Of a stretch of DNA of 64,000 nucleotides, positions 32,622 to 44,892 are shown in pieces. The first letter of the stretch is position 1. Each line of letters begins with the position of its first letter. The stretch comes from Candidatus Cottocaccamicrobium excrementipullorum (GTDB lineage Bacteria; Bacillota; Clostridia; Lachnospirales; Lachnospiraceae), in contig DVFL01000012.1 in the NCBI GenBank assembly GCA_018713255.1, positions 1 to 64,000 on the forward strand, read 5' to 3'. The position numbers and the translations under genes were made by a program. The notes beneath the pieces are model-generated. The model searched no databases and was not told the DNA's origin. It was given only the letters and a program-made list of their open reading frames with translations.

Positions 32622-34271
32622 TTATTTTTTCTGTACATACTTTAAGCAGTCCAAGGTTACGGCGACCAGAATAATGATTCCGGAGAAGATGAACTGCAGG
32701 TTGGTATCGATGCCCAGAATGGTAAGGGAATAGGTCAAGGCGGTGAAGATTAAAACGCCTACTACAACTCCGGAGATTTTTCCGATACCGCCGGTAAAGG
32801 ATACGCCGCCAACAACGCAGGCTGCAATGGCATCGGTTTCCCAGCCTTGTCCATAAGCTGCGGAACCGGATCCGAACATACGGATACATTCCAGCCAGGA
32901 ACCGAATCCATAAAGAATGCCGGCCAGGATAAATGCGCCTACTGTAACTTTAAATACAGAGATACCGGAAACCGCTGCGGCCTCTGAGTTTCCGCCTACA
33001 GCGTACAGATTCTTGCCGAAAGTGGTCTTGTTCCAGATGAACCAGACGATGGCGACTGCAGCAACTGCCCAGAGAATAATGGTGGGGAAACCGTTGATTC
33101 TGGGGATAATCATGCTGGGGATTGCGGACTCAATGGCGCCGAAGGAAACACCTTTAGTAGCGTAGGTGGTGAGACCGAAGATAATCAGCATGTTCGCCAT
33201 AGTTGAGATGAATGGATGCATCTTGAATCTGGCGGTGAAGCAGCCGGCAATGGTGGTGAAAAAGGTACAGAATATGATGCACATTACCAGAGCCAGAAGG
33301 ATTTTCGCCGGAACGGGAAGTCCCGTAAAATCAAAAATGTGACCGAATACAGATCCGGTATTGATGCCCTGGTGCATAATGATGGTAGCGGTGGTCATTC
33401 CCATGCCTACCATACGGCCGATGGAAAGATCGGTTCCGGCAAGCAGGATCAGGCCGGCAACGCCCAGGGCTAAGAACATTCTGGGAGAGGCCTGCTGAAG
33501 GATATTTAAAACGTTGTTGTAAGTCAGCAGAGGAACATTCTTCACAATAGGAGTGATAATGCACAAAATAATGAAGATGATTACAATGGCAATATACAGA
33601 CCGTTTCGGAGAAGGAAATCTCTGCGGTTAAAGTTGTACTTGTAGTTTTCCCATTTCTGTGCCAGAGTTTCTGCAAAAGTAAATTTGGACATGCGCAGCA
33701 TATCAATCAAATGGTATTTATAATCAAATGCCGCATGCTGTCTGTCCTTTACCAGCTGGATATCTTTTTCCAGCTGCATTTTCGCATCAAAAAGCCGATT
33801 TTTATGAATGTACTTTTCTTCTTTGATTTCGTGTTGGCTGGAAAGCTTGGAAACGGTGGCTTGGTGCTCTTTTTCCAAGTCGGCAAGCCGCTTCTTGTAG
33901 TTTTCCTGGGCAAGTATTTTTTCCTCTTTGCAGCTTGCAGCTACTGCCTGATAATAATCGCTGTCGAAATGCGCTTTAATGTAGTTTTCAGCATCGGCGA
34001 TCAGCTTGGAAACCTGATCTTTGTTTTTGGCTTCCACTGCCTTGGCTTTTTCCAGCTCTGCCTTCAGTCTGGTCATTTCGGCTGCCTTTTCCTGCTGGGT
34101 GAGGATGTGATCCCGCTTCAAGGCATCGAGGTCATTTTGATACTCTACAACCTTATCGGTTCCGTTTTCTCTCAGGCTGTTGATCTGGGCCTGAATTTTT
34201 CCTACATAATCGTCAATGGGCCGGCGCAGTTTTGCCTCCTGATCGGCCGTAAGAATATTTTGTTTTGCCAT
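32622..34271 (-). CDS. mglC: Galactose/methyl-galactoside ABC transporter permease with coiled-coil N-terminus
   Basis: A 549-residue protein. Residues from about 225 on are the MglC/RbsC-type permease: LLRNGLYIAIVIIFIILCII, GVAGLILLAGTDLSIGRMVG, GGNSEAAAVSGISVFKVTVG and SFTGGIGKISGVVVG, with about eight to ten membrane segments. The first 200 residues are cytoplasmic, highly charged and predicted to be coiled coil (NSLRENGTDKVVEYQNDLDA, ADLEKEHQATVSKLSSQHEI), which the enterobacterial MglC of about 336 residues lacks. The extension probably touches MglA or forms a membrane-proximal scaffold. It is the last gene of mglBAC and starts 15 nt after mglA. Confidence 0.92.
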   Translation of the reverse strand: MAKQNILTADQEAKLRRPIDDYVGKIQAQINSLRENGTDKVVEYQNDLDALKRDHILTQQEKAAEMTRLKAELEKAKAVEAKNKDQVSKLIADAENYIKAHFDSDYYQAVAASCKEEKILAQENYKKRLADLEKEHQATVSKLSSQHEIKEEKYIHKNRLFDAKMQLEKDIQLVKDRQHAAFDYKYHLIDMLRMSKFTFAETLAQKWENYKYNFNRRDFLLRNGLYIAIVIIFIILCIITPIVKNVPLLTYNNVLNILQQASPRMFLALGVAGLILLAGTDLSIGRMVGMGMTTATIIMHQGINTGSVFGHIFDFTGLPVPAKILLALVMCIIFCTFFTTIAGCFTARFKMHPFISTMANMLIIFGLTTYATKGVSFGAIESAIPSMIIPRINGFPTIILWAVAAVAIVWFIWNKTTFGKNLYAVGGNSEAAAVSGISVFKVTVGAFILAGILYGFGSWLECIRMFGSGSAAYGQGWETDAIAACVVGGVSFTGGIGKISGVVVGVLIFTALTYSLTILGIDTNLQFIFSGIIILVAVTLDCLKYVQKK

Positions 34272-34286
34272 AATTCATTTCCCCCA

Positions 34287-35795
34287 TTATAGGTATTTTG
34301 CACTGAGCCTCAGCAGCTCTTCCTGATTTGTCTCTTTCGTATTAACAATTCCGGCAAGGCGGCCGTTGGACATGACGCCGATCCGGTTGGTAATGCCCAG
34401 GATCTCCGGCATCTCGGAGGAAACAACGATAATTGTTTTTCCCTGCTTTGCCATGTTGATGATCAGCTCATAGATTTCGTATTTGGCGCCAACATCAATA
34501 CCTCTGGTGGGCTCATCCATCATGAATACCTGTGGTTTGCGTTCCAGCCACTTGCCGAAAATCACTTTCTGCTGATTTCCGCCGGAGAGACTGGAGATCA
34601 TATCATCAGGTCCCATACATTTGGTGTGCATAATTTTGATCTCATTTGCAGTGGCCTTTACCATCTTGGCGTTGGAAAGTGCCATGCCTGATTTATACTG
34701 TTCAAGGTTGGCGATGGTGGTGTTGAACGTAAGATCACCTTTCAAGAACAGACCGTTTGCCTTTCGCTCCTCGGTAATCATGGCAAAACCGTGGTCGATG
34801 GCTTCTCTTGCGCTGTTAAAGTTTACCAGGCGGTTGTTAAAGTATACCCGCCCCGCTGCTCTGGTCCGAACGCCGAAGATCGTTTCCAGAAGCTCGGTAC
34901 GGCCAGCTCCCACCAGGCCGTACAAACCGAAAATTTCTCCCTCCCGCACATCGAAGGAAATATCCTGGAGGTGAGGTTCGAACTTTGTGGATAGATGCTG
35001 GATGGATAAGATCACATCCTTGGGCTTGTTGTCTACCGGCGGGAAGCGGTTTTCCAGAGAACGTCCAACCATGGCGGCGATAAGTTCGTTCATGTTGGTG
35101 TCTTTGGAATTTTTAGTCATTACCAGCTTGCCGTCCCGGAGAACAGAAATTTCATCACAGATCTCAAAGATTTCATCCATCTTATGAGAGATGTAGATCA
35201 GGGAGATTCCCTGGGACTTTAAGTTCCGCATCATCTCAAACAGCTTTTCCACTTCCTGAACGGTCAGGGAGGAAGTGGGCTCGTCGAGAACAATCACTTT
35301 TGCATTGTAGGAAATTGCCTTGGCAATTTCACACATCTGCCGCTGAGATACGGACATATTCCGCATCGGCTGGGTCAGATTAACGGTCATTCCAAGCTTT
35401 CGAAACAGCTCGGAAGCTTTCTTTTTCATTCTGCCTTCATCAATTACGCCAAGGGAATTTACGGGATAACGGCCAAGAAACAGATTGTCAATAACATTTC
35501 TTTCCAAGCACTGGTTCAGTTCCTGATGTACCATGGCAATGCCGTTTTCCAGGGCATCCTTAGGACCGGAAAAGCTGATCTCCTTGCCGTTTAAGAAGAT
35601 TTTTCCCTCGTCCTTTTGGTAGGTGCCGAAAAGACATTTCATCATGGTGGACTTTCCGGCTCCGTTTTCGCCCATGAGTCCCATCACTGTTCCCCGTTTA
35701 ACATCCAGGTTAATATGATCAAGAACTCGGTTTCGTCCGAAGGACTTGCTCATGCCGCGTATCGATAAGACGATATCATCTTTCTTATCTGCCAT
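34287..35795 (-). CDS. mglA: Galactose/methyl-galactoside ABC transporter ATP-binding protein
   Basis: A 502-residue tandem ABC ATPase of the sugar CUT2 group. Domain 1 has Walker A GENGAGKSTMMK, signature MSVSQRQ and Walker B VIVLDEPTSS. Domain 2 has the degenerate Walker A GLVGAGRTELLE, signature LSGGNQQK and Walker B VFMMDEPTRGIDVG. The first site is the usual less active and the second the divergent one in this family. I start at ATG 35795, 8 nt after AGGAG, not at 35822. It powers uptake through MglC with MglB as binding protein. Confidence 0.95.
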   Translation of the reverse strand: MADKKDDIVLSIRGMSKSFGRNRVLDHINLDVKRGTVMGLMGENGAGKSTMMKCLFGTYQKDEGKIFLNGKEISFSGPKDALENGIAMVHQELNQCLERNVIDNLFLGRYPVNSLGVIDEGRMKKKASELFRKLGMTVNLTQPMRNMSVSQRQMCEIAKAISYNAKVIVLDEPTSSLTVQEVEKLFEMMRNLKSQGISLIYISHKMDEIFEICDEISVLRDGKLVMTKNSKDTNMNELIAAMVGRSLENRFPPVDNKPKDVILSIQHLSTKFEPHLQDISFDVREGEIFGLYGLVGAGRTELLETIFGVRTRAAGRVYFNNRLVNFNSAREAIDHGFAMITEERKANGLFLKGDLTFNTTIANLEQYKSGMALSNAKMVKATANEIKIMHTKCMGPDDMISSLSGGNQQKVIFGKWLERKPQVFMMDEPTRGIDVGAKYEIYELIINMAKQGKTIIVVSSEMPEILGITNRIGVMSNGRLAGIVNTKETNQEELLRLSAKYL

Positions 35796-35884
35796 TCTCT
35801 TTACTCCTGTATTTGTTTGCATTGCTGCACCTTAATGGTCTCGCAGAAAAATCAGATGTTCAACGATTTTTCGCTTAATAAAGG

Positions 35885-35912
35885 GATTAGGGAGAATTCC
35901 TTCTCCCTAATC
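35885..35912 (-). terminator. Hairpin between mglB and mglA
   Basis: A perfect 12-bp stem with a 4-nt loop, GATTAGGGAGAA and TTCTCCCTAATC, lies in the 168-nt gap after mglB. The tail on the minus strand is not a clean T-run, so it probably acts as a partial terminator or as a 3' stabiliser giving more binding protein than ATPase. Confidence 0.75.
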
Positions 35913-35963
35913 ACAAGCAATTCTCTGAATTATGATTTCATAAAATTCGCATCAGAGGTTGAT

Positions 35964-37301
35964 TTACTGGCTCAGCAGACCGGTGTAGGAAGCTGCATTG
36001 TCCGTCTTAACCATGTTGATGGCGAATGCATCGTACTGGCTGGGGTTGCCCAGACGGTTGGTAATGTTAGATTCGGTCTGGCCGTCTCCGCCGATGTAGT
36101 CAACTTCCAGATTCAGAAGGTCGTCGTACTTCTGAAGCAGCGGCTGATAGGTGGCGCTTAAGAAGTTGTCTGCTGCGTTGTAGATGTTCAGCCATACCTT
36201 CTTGGTAGGATGGGATGCAGCATCCAGCTGATTGGATACCGGCGCGTAAGTTACGGTAGAATCGGTGAAATCCTGATAGTTCTCAGCGGTAACTGCAACA
36301 TTCAGCGCGTAGTAGGAACGCTCATCAGCATTGTATACATATACATCGTCAGTCAGAACGTTTCCAGCCTCGTCTGCGGTGCCGATGCCGGTGTCAATGT
36401 CAACGCCGTCAAGAGCGTTGCGAAGAACGCGAAGGGTCAGATAAGCCTGTACGTCTGCGTGCTGGCTGATGGTTCCGCCGTAGCCCTCTGCGATGGCGGC
36501 AACAGCATCGCTGTTGGCGTCATAACCGAAAGTAGGAACCTGATTGTCCTTGGACCAGGCGTTGAACATGGACATGCCCATACCATCGTTATTGGAAACA
36601 ACAACATCGATGGAATCGCCGAACGATGCGGACCAGGTATTAATCGCGTTGCCTGCGGTAGCGGCATCCCAGGTAGCTCCGGCGGAGTTCTTCATCTCCT
36701 GAGAAGCAAGTTCACGCACCACGTAGGTCTTTCCGTTTACTTCGATAGAACCATCCTGAACAATGGAGGAGGAACCGTCGGTGTTGGTGCCTGCCGGTGT
36801 ACTGTCAATTTCTCCGTTGGCCTCAATGCCGGTGCCTAAAGCTCTGCGGACGCCTCTGGTACGGGCGATGGAATCGTTGTGTCCGATGTCGCCGATAGCG
36901 AGAACATAGCCGATAATGCCGTCGCCGTTGCGGTCGATGGTGTCAATATTGTTCTGGATATATTCCAGAACCATGGTACCCTGAAGTTCGGCACCCTGAT
37001 TGGCATCAAAGCCTACGTAGTAAGTGTTGTCATTAAAGGAAAGAGCTGTCATATCAAGCTCTCCCGTGGAGCTGTTAGAGGGCTGACGGTTGAACCATAC
37101 CAGCGGCTTGTCCTTGTTGGCAACCTCTCCTGTGGCTGCTGCTTCTGTGGCTGCCGCTGTCGTTTCTGCAGAATCTGCCCCCTCTGCTGCATCAGCCTGG
37201 GCCGCAGTGGTTTCGGTTGAGTTTGATGAACCTGACGAGCATCCTGCAAGGCTCATCGCCATAACGGAAGCTGCCGCTAATGCGAAAATTCTTTTCTTCA
37301 T
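35964..37301 (-). CDS. mglB: Galactose/glucose-binding lipoprotein of the Mgl transporter
   Basis: A 445-residue substrate-binding lipoprotein. The signal peptide MKKRIFALAAASVMAMSLAG ends in the lipobox LAGC. A Ser/Thr/Ala-rich linker of about 50 residues follows, then the periplasmic-binding-protein type I fold (KPLVWFNRQPSN, YYVGFDANQGAELQGTMVLE, VVSNNDGMGMSMFNAWSKDN and PTFGYDANSDA). Asp and Asn residues in these motifs bind galactose or glucose in MglB. AAGGAGG is 10 nt upstream. It is the first gene of the operon and divergent from lacZ. Confidence 0.95.
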   Translation of the reverse strand: MKKRIFALAAASVMAMSLAGCSSGSSNSTETTAAQADAAEGADSAETTAAATEAAATGEVANKDKPLVWFNRQPSNSSTGELDMTALSFNDNTYYVGFDANQGAELQGTMVLEYIQNNIDTIDRNGDGIIGYVLAIGDIGHNDSIARTRGVRRALGTGIEANGEIDSTPAGTNTDGSSSIVQDGSIEVNGKTYVVRELASQEMKNSAGATWDAATAGNAINTWSASFGDSIDVVVSNNDGMGMSMFNAWSKDNQVPTFGYDANSDAVAAIAEGYGGTISQHADVQAYLTLRVLRNALDGVDIDTGIGTADEAGNVLTDDVYVYNADERSYYALNVAVTAENYQDFTDSTVTYAPVSNQLDAASHPTKKVWLNIYNAADNFLSATYQPLLQKYDDLLNLEVDYIGGDGQTESNITNRLGNPSQYDAFAINMVKTDNAASYTGLLSQ

Positions 37302-37364
37302 ATAAAATCATCCTCCTTTTAAATTTGTCAAAATTGATGTGACTCAACGACACCTTGTGACGTA

Positions 37365-37393
37365 ATTATAGTACATTATGTTTAAAATTTCAA
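37365..37393 (-). promoter_or_regulatory. Promoter of the mgl operon
   Basis: On the minus strand TTGAAA (37393-37388), 17 nt, TATAAT (37370-37365): a good sigma-A promoter about 64 nt upstream of the mglB start. Confidence 0.75.
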
Positions 37394-40721
<3,328 letters not shown>

Positions 40722-40730
40722 GGAAAGGGA

Positions 40731-40774
40731 AAAACTGAGGCAGAGCGGAGAAAAAGCTCTGCCTCAGTTTTTTA
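40731..40774. terminator. Bidirectional terminator after lacZ
   Basis: AAAACTGAGGCAGAGC and GCTCTGCCTCAGTTTT form a stem of about 16 bp, with a T-run on the plus strand and A-rich flank on the other side. It also serves the convergent GntR gene. Confidence 0.93.
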
Positions 40775-40794
40775 GAAAGGAGATATGCATTGCG

Positions 40795-41469
40795 TCAATC
40801 CTTTGCTTCAGGGGAAGGGGAAACTTCCCGGGTCATTCGGAAGCTGTTGAGGATATTATTCATACTTCGGGTAATGTGCTGTTCCATTGCCTGGCGGGCC
40901 GTATCTGGATCGCTGTGCTTAATTGCAGTTAAGATCTGGATGTGTTCTTGAGTGGACTGAATAAAATGTTCCAGTTCAGAGTTGGCCTGTCCAGTGCTGG
41001 GACCGTTCCAAAGGCTGGCTAAAAAATGGGTCAGTTTCTGGTTGTCAGCGGCGTTCCAGATAGAGGTATGGATATCCTGGTTTAATTCCATGTAAGTGCT
41101 GCGGTCAATGGCGTGAAAATTATCGGCGATATGATAAAGCCTGGCTAGAAGCTCAGACGTATCCATGCCCTTTGCTGCCGCCTTTGCCGCGGCTTCACCT
41201 TCCAGAAGAATCCGCATTTCATAATGATCCCGAATAAATTTTTCGTCAATGGTTTTTACAATAGCCCCTTTATTGGGGCGAAGTTCGATGAGACCGTCAG
41301 CTGCCAGGGCTTGAAAGGCCTCTCTTACCGGCGTTCGGCTCACGCCCAGCTTTTCTGCAACTTCGGTCAGGCTCAGTTCCTGACCGCTTTTATATTCTCC
41401 GGCCATTAAGGCTTTCTTTAAGATCGATGTAATCCGCACTCGGGCGGGCATCAGTTCAAGAGATTCCAA
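40795..41469 (-). CDS. GntR-family regulator, FadR/FCD type
   Basis: A 224-residue regulator. The N-terminal winged helix is SLTEVAEKLGVSRTPVREAF, then ALAADGLIELRPNKGAIV. The all-helical FCD ligand domain has the metal-binding pattern with D, H and H (MELNQDIHTSIW, STQEHIQILTAI, MEQHITRSM). Such regulators respond to organic acids. It is divergent from the hydro-lyase/GntP operon, and a 16-bp palindrome lies between them, so it almost certainly controls that operon and senses its substrate or product. Confidence 0.92.
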   Translation of the reverse strand: MESLELMPARVRITSILKKALMAGEYKSGQELSLTEVAEKLGVSRTPVREAFQALAADGLIELRPNKGAIVKTIDEKFIRDHYEMRILLEGEAAAKAAAKGMDTSELLARLYHIADNFHAIDRSTYMELNQDIHTSIWNAADNQKLTHFLASLWNGPSTGQANSELEHFIQSTQEHIQILTAIKHSDPDTARQAMEQHITRSMNNILNSFRMTREVSPSPEAKD

Positions 41470-41609
41470 ATCAATTCACCTCTACCCTTTTTATCTGAAA
41501 ATTAACAATTTCATCATAGCATAAAGAAAAAAGCCTTGTCAAATAGCATAAAAGGCAAAAGAAAAAATATACGAAATATACAAAATATCAAAAAAGAGAA
41601 AAATAAAAC

Positions 41610-41638
41610 TTGAATAATATGCTGTAATGTGCTAAGGT
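41610..41638 (+). promoter_or_regulatory. Promoter of the hydro-lyase operon
   Basis: TTGAAT (41610-41615), 17 nt, TAAGGT (41633-41638). The start of transcription would be near 41645, right before the palindrome. Confidence 0.55.
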
Positions 41639-41655
41639 AAATCCATCAACATTAA

Positions 41656-41671
41656 ATATCGTATACGATAT
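41656..41671. promoter_or_regulatory. 16-bp perfect palindrome, probable GntR operator
   Basis: ATATCGTATACGATAT with GTATAC at its centre. FadR-type GntR proteins bind short palindromes with a GT-N-AC core of this kind. A further half site ACGATATA follows directly. Its place just after the predicted transcription start fits repression. Confidence 0.75.
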
Positions 41672-41711
41672 ACGATATAAAATATTCAAAAAGGAAAAAG
41701 GAGAGATGAGT

Positions 41712-42971
41712 ATGCATGCCATTGAGAAAATTCTCGCGAAAAACAGCGGCAGAAGCACTGTATCTACTGGAGAAATTGTGACGGCAAAAGTAGACTTTGC
41801 AGAAATCAATGATTTGTATCTGCAGACAGTGTATTCGTTTTACGAAATGGGCGGAGAGAAAGTCTGGGACCCAGAGCGGGCGGCTTTTGTGTTTGATCAT
41901 TATGCGCCGGCCCCAGATATGAAGAGCGCGGCAAATCATGATGAGATGCGGGAATTTGCGAAGAAAAACCATCTGCGCTTTCATTTTGACACCAACTGTG
42001 GAGTATGTCATCAGGTCATGCCGGAGGCAGGAGTGATTTATCCCGGAATGATTGTGGTTGCTACTGACAGCCATACCACCACCCACGGAGCTTTTGGCGC
42101 CATGGGAACGGGATGCGGCGCCACAGACATGGCTACCATTCTCATTACGGGGGAATTGTGGTTTAGGGTGCCGGAGATTATCGAAGTGCGGCTGGAGGGT
42201 CAGGCGCCCAAGGGTGTTTATCCCAAGGATGTGATCTTAAGCGTTTTGGGGAAAATCAAGGCAGACGGAGCTGTGTATAAGGCCATTGATTTTACCGGAA
42301 GCTACGTGGAGTCGCTTAACGTGGCCGGCCGGATGGTAATCTGCAATATGGCGGTGGAGATGGGGGCGAAGACGGCTTACATGCAGCCTAATGAAGATGT
42401 TCTCAAGTATGTGGCTGAACGGGCGGTTCGTCCTTACGAAGTTCAGTACACAGATCCTGATTTTAAATATGAAGAAAGCTATATGTTTGATGTATCTGCT
42501 TTAGAGCCTCAGCTTGCTTGTCCCCACAGCGTGGATAATGTTCATCCCTTAAGGGAAGTCGTCCAGGATGGGCCGGTTGCGGTAAACCAGGGGTATATCG
42601 GAAGCTGTACAGGAGGACGGGAAGAAGATATTCGGGAAGCTGCGAATATTCTCCGGGGAAAGAAAATTCCGGAATATACCCGGCTGATTGTTGTGCCGGC
42701 TTCTTCCGAAGTGATGCTGTCCTGTCTGGAGAAAGGCTATATTCAAGATTTGATGCGGGCGGGAGCTACCATTACCAGTCCTGGGTGCGGAGCATGCCTG
42801 GGAGCTCATGAAGGGGTTTTAGCTCCTGGGGAGATCTGCATCAGCAGCACCAATAGGAATTTCCCGGGACGGATGGGTTCTAATCAGGCCAAAATTTATC
42901 TTGCCAGTCCTGCGGCAGTGGCTGCAAGTGTGTTAAATGGCAGGATCACTGATCCTCGTCAGTATCTGTAA
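41712..42971 (+). CDS. Aconitase-superfamily hydro-lyase, large subunit (LeuC/DmdA-like)
   Basis: A 419-residue [4Fe-4S] dehydratase large subunit. Family features are FHFDTNCGVCHQVMPE, the VVATDSHTTTHGAFGAMGTG signature, YIGSCTGGREEDI and SPGCGACLGAHEG. The cluster cysteines are Cys299, Cys359 and Cys362. ATG 41712 is preferred over 41706 because AAGGAG then has 8-nt spacing. Isopropylmalate isomerase is the common annotation, but no other leucine gene is near. With a GntP permease and an FCD regulator it is more likely a catabolic enzyme acting on an imported hydroxy-dicarboxylate, like 2,3-dimethylmalate dehydratase (DmdA) or a citramalate or malate-type hydro-lyase. Confidence 0.85.
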   Translation: MHAIEKILAKNSGRSTVSTGEIVTAKVDFAEINDLYLQTVYSFYEMGGEKVWDPERAAFVFDHYAPAPDMKSAANHDEMREFAKKNHLRFHFDTNCGVCHQVMPEAGVIYPGMIVVATDSHTTTHGAFGAMGTGCGATDMATILITGELWFRVPEIIEVRLEGQAPKGVYPKDVILSVLGKIKADGAVYKAIDFTGSYVESLNVAGRMVICNMAVEMGAKTAYMQPNEDVLKYVAERAVRPYEVQYTDPDFKYEESYMFDVSALEPQLACPHSVDNVHPLREVVQDGPVAVNQGYIGSCTGGREEDIREAANILRGKKIPEYTRLIVVPASSEVMLSCLEKGYIQDLMRAGATITSPGCGACLGAHEGVLAPGEICISSTNRNFPGRMGSNQAKIYLASPAAVAASVLNGRITDPRQYL

Positions 42972-42984
42972 GGAGGAGAGAAGA

Positions 42985-43494
42985 ATGGAGACAAAGATAA
43001 CAGGGAAAATACTTGTGGTGGGAAATAATATTGACACGGATCAGATCTATCCTGGAAGGTATCTGGCCCTTACTGATCCAAAAGAGATTGGAAGTCACTG
43101 CCTCAGCGGAATTGATGAAAGCCTGGCAGGGAATTTCCCTAAGGGCGGAATCGTTGTGGCGGGGAGAAACTTCGGCTGCGGTTCCAGCCGGGAGCACGCG
43201 CCGATCGCGCTGCTGAACATGGGAGCGGCGGCAGTGATCGCGGATTCCTTTGCCCGGATTTTCTTTCGGAATTCCATTAATCTTGGCCTTCCCCTGGTAG
43301 TTTGCCGAGGAATCAGCCAGGAGACGGAAAGCGGTCAGACGCTGACTCTGGATCTTGAGGCAGGAACGGTTACTGTAGAGGAGACAGGAAAGGTATATTC
43401 CTGCGATCGCTTAGGAGATCAGGCCATGAAAATTTTGGAAGCCGGAGGAATTAAGCCTTTAATGCGGGCCAGATTGGGAAAGACAGACAAGTAA
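42985..43494 (+). CDS. Aconitase-superfamily hydro-lyase, small subunit (LeuD/DmdB-like)
   Basis: A 169-residue swivel-domain subunit: [60 protein letters not shown]. It completes the active site of the large subunit encoded 13 bp upstream. ATG 42985 has GGAGGAG in the gap between the genes. Substrate specificity in this family lies in the loop after YPGRYL; the sequence [17 protein letters not shown] is not the typical leucine-pathway LeuD loop as I know it, which supports a catabolic role. Confidence 0.87.
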   Translation: METKITGKILVVGNNIDTDQIYPGRYLALTDPKEIGSHCLSGIDESLAGNFPKGGIVVAGRNFGCGSSREHAPIALLNMGAAAVIADSFARIFFRNSINLGLPLVVCRGISQETESGQTLTLDLEAGTVTVEETGKVYSCDRLGDQAMKILEAGGIKPLMRARLGKTDK

Positions 43495-43508
43495 GGGGGG
43501 GGAGACAA

Positions 43509-44843
43509 ATGCCAATTGAATTTGTATTTGTAATCGGAATTGCTATTTTGCTGTTTTTATGTCTTAAAGTTAAGGCCAATGCGTTCATTTCCCTGCTTGC
43601 CACTGCCCTGGTAATGGGATTTCTCTCAGGAATGAGCGGTGAAGAGACGGTTTCTGCGATTACCGGAGGATTTGCAGGAACAGTAGAGAGCATCGGCATT
43701 GTTATTATTTTCGGTATTATGCTGGGAAATTATCTGGATGCGGCGAAAGCGACAAACCGGATGGCCTTGGATACGGTGCGCCTGGTGGGGCAGAAGCGGG
43801 CCGGTCTGGCTATGGCTATTACGGGATATATTATCTCAATTCCTGTTTTTGCAGATGCAGGATTTGTTATTCTGACGCCGCTGGTGAAGGCGATTCATAA
43901 AAAAACAAAAATTCCCCTGGCTCTGCTGGCGGTAAGCTTATCTGCAGGCCTTCTGGCTACCCATGTGTATGTTCCACCTACGCCGGGGCCTCTGGCGGCA
44001 GCCGGCCTGCTGGGAATTGATATCGGCCAGGCGATTTTGTACGGCGCGTTTGCGGCAGTTTTTATGACGGCCTTTGGATGGATCTTCGCCGAGCTGTATT
44101 TCCGCAACAAGCCGGAAAGCTACTATACTTTCCGGGATGACGCAAAGGAAGAAGAATCATCCATGAACATTGATGATGATACAGATCTTCCTAAGAGCCT
44201 GGCCAGTTTGCTTCCGCTGCTGGTTCCCATTCTTCTGATCGTTTCCAATACGACCTGTTCCATGCTTCTGCCGGAGGGTTCTCCTGTTCTTCTGGTGACC
44301 AGTTTTATCGGCGATTCGAATATTGCTATGGCTATCGGCGCGGTAATGGCGATTATCCTTCTGGGAAAGCGCATGGGCGGCAAGAAGATATTAAGTGTTA
44401 TGGACGCAACCTTAAAGGATGCGGGCCCCATTGTGTTTACCACCGCTGCCGGAGGAGCCCTGGGAGAAGTGTTAAGCGTATCTGGAGCTGGCGACAGCCT
44501 GGCTTCTATGGTAATCAGCACTGGCCTGCCCTTTATCCTGATTCCTTTTGTGATTGCCGGTCTGTTAAAGATTGTTCAGGGATCTGGAACTGTTGCAGTA
44601 ACCACAGCAGCAACTCTCTGTGCACCGATTGCGGCAAGTCTGGGATTAAATCCTATTTTAATTTTCCTGGCTTCCGGCGCAGGCGCCCGGGCATGCTGTC
44701 ATGTAAATGACAGTTACTTCTGGGTATACACAAACTGTATGGGATTTGATATGAAAACCGGTCTTAAGACCTTGTCTATTTCTAATGTGGCTATGGCTCT
44801 CGGCGGACTTTGCGCTACCTTTATCTGCAGCTTGTGGCTGTAA
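43509..44843 (+). CDS. GntP-family organic-acid permease
   Basis: A 444-residue membrane protein of the GntP/DsdX family with about twelve membrane segments. PIEFVFVIGIAILLFLCLKV starts it, YIISIPVFADAGFVILTPLV and LSAGLLATHVYVPPTPGPLA are family hallmarks, and ARACCHVNDSYFWVYTNCMG near the end is diagnostic. GntP proteins bring in gluconate, D-serine, glycerate or similar hydroxy-acids with H+. Fourteen nt separate it from the small subunit gene, so importer and hydro-lyase work on the same compound. Confidence 0.93.
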   Translation: MPIEFVFVIGIAILLFLCLKVKANAFISLLATALVMGFLSGMSGEETVSAITGGFAGTVESIGIVIIFGIMLGNYLDAAKATNRMALDTVRLVGQKRAGLAMAITGYIISIPVFADAGFVILTPLVKAIHKKTKIPLALLAVSLSAGLLATHVYVPPTPGPLAAAGLLGIDIGQAILYGAFAAVFMTAFGWIFAELYFRNKPESYYTFRDDAKEEESSMNIDDDTDLPKSLASLLPLLVPILLIVSNTTCSMLLPEGSPVLLVTSFIGDSNIAMAIGAVMAIILLGKRMGGKKILSVMDATLKDAGPIVFTTAAGGALGEVLSVSGAGDSLASMVISTGLPFILIPFVIAGLLKIVQGSGTVAVTTAATLCAPIAASLGLNPILIFLASGAGARACCHVNDSYFWVYTNCMGFDMKTGLKTLSISNVAMALGGLCATFICSLWL

Positions 44844-44892
44844 TCAAAGCTGAAGAACAAACGTGACAGGGGTTGTCGGTTAATATCGATTT

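Noticed and set aside
41712-43494. Annotation of the hydro-lyase genes as leuC and leuD
   Set aside because: There is no leuA or leuB nearby and the operon contains a permease and an FCD regulator, which fits catabolism better.
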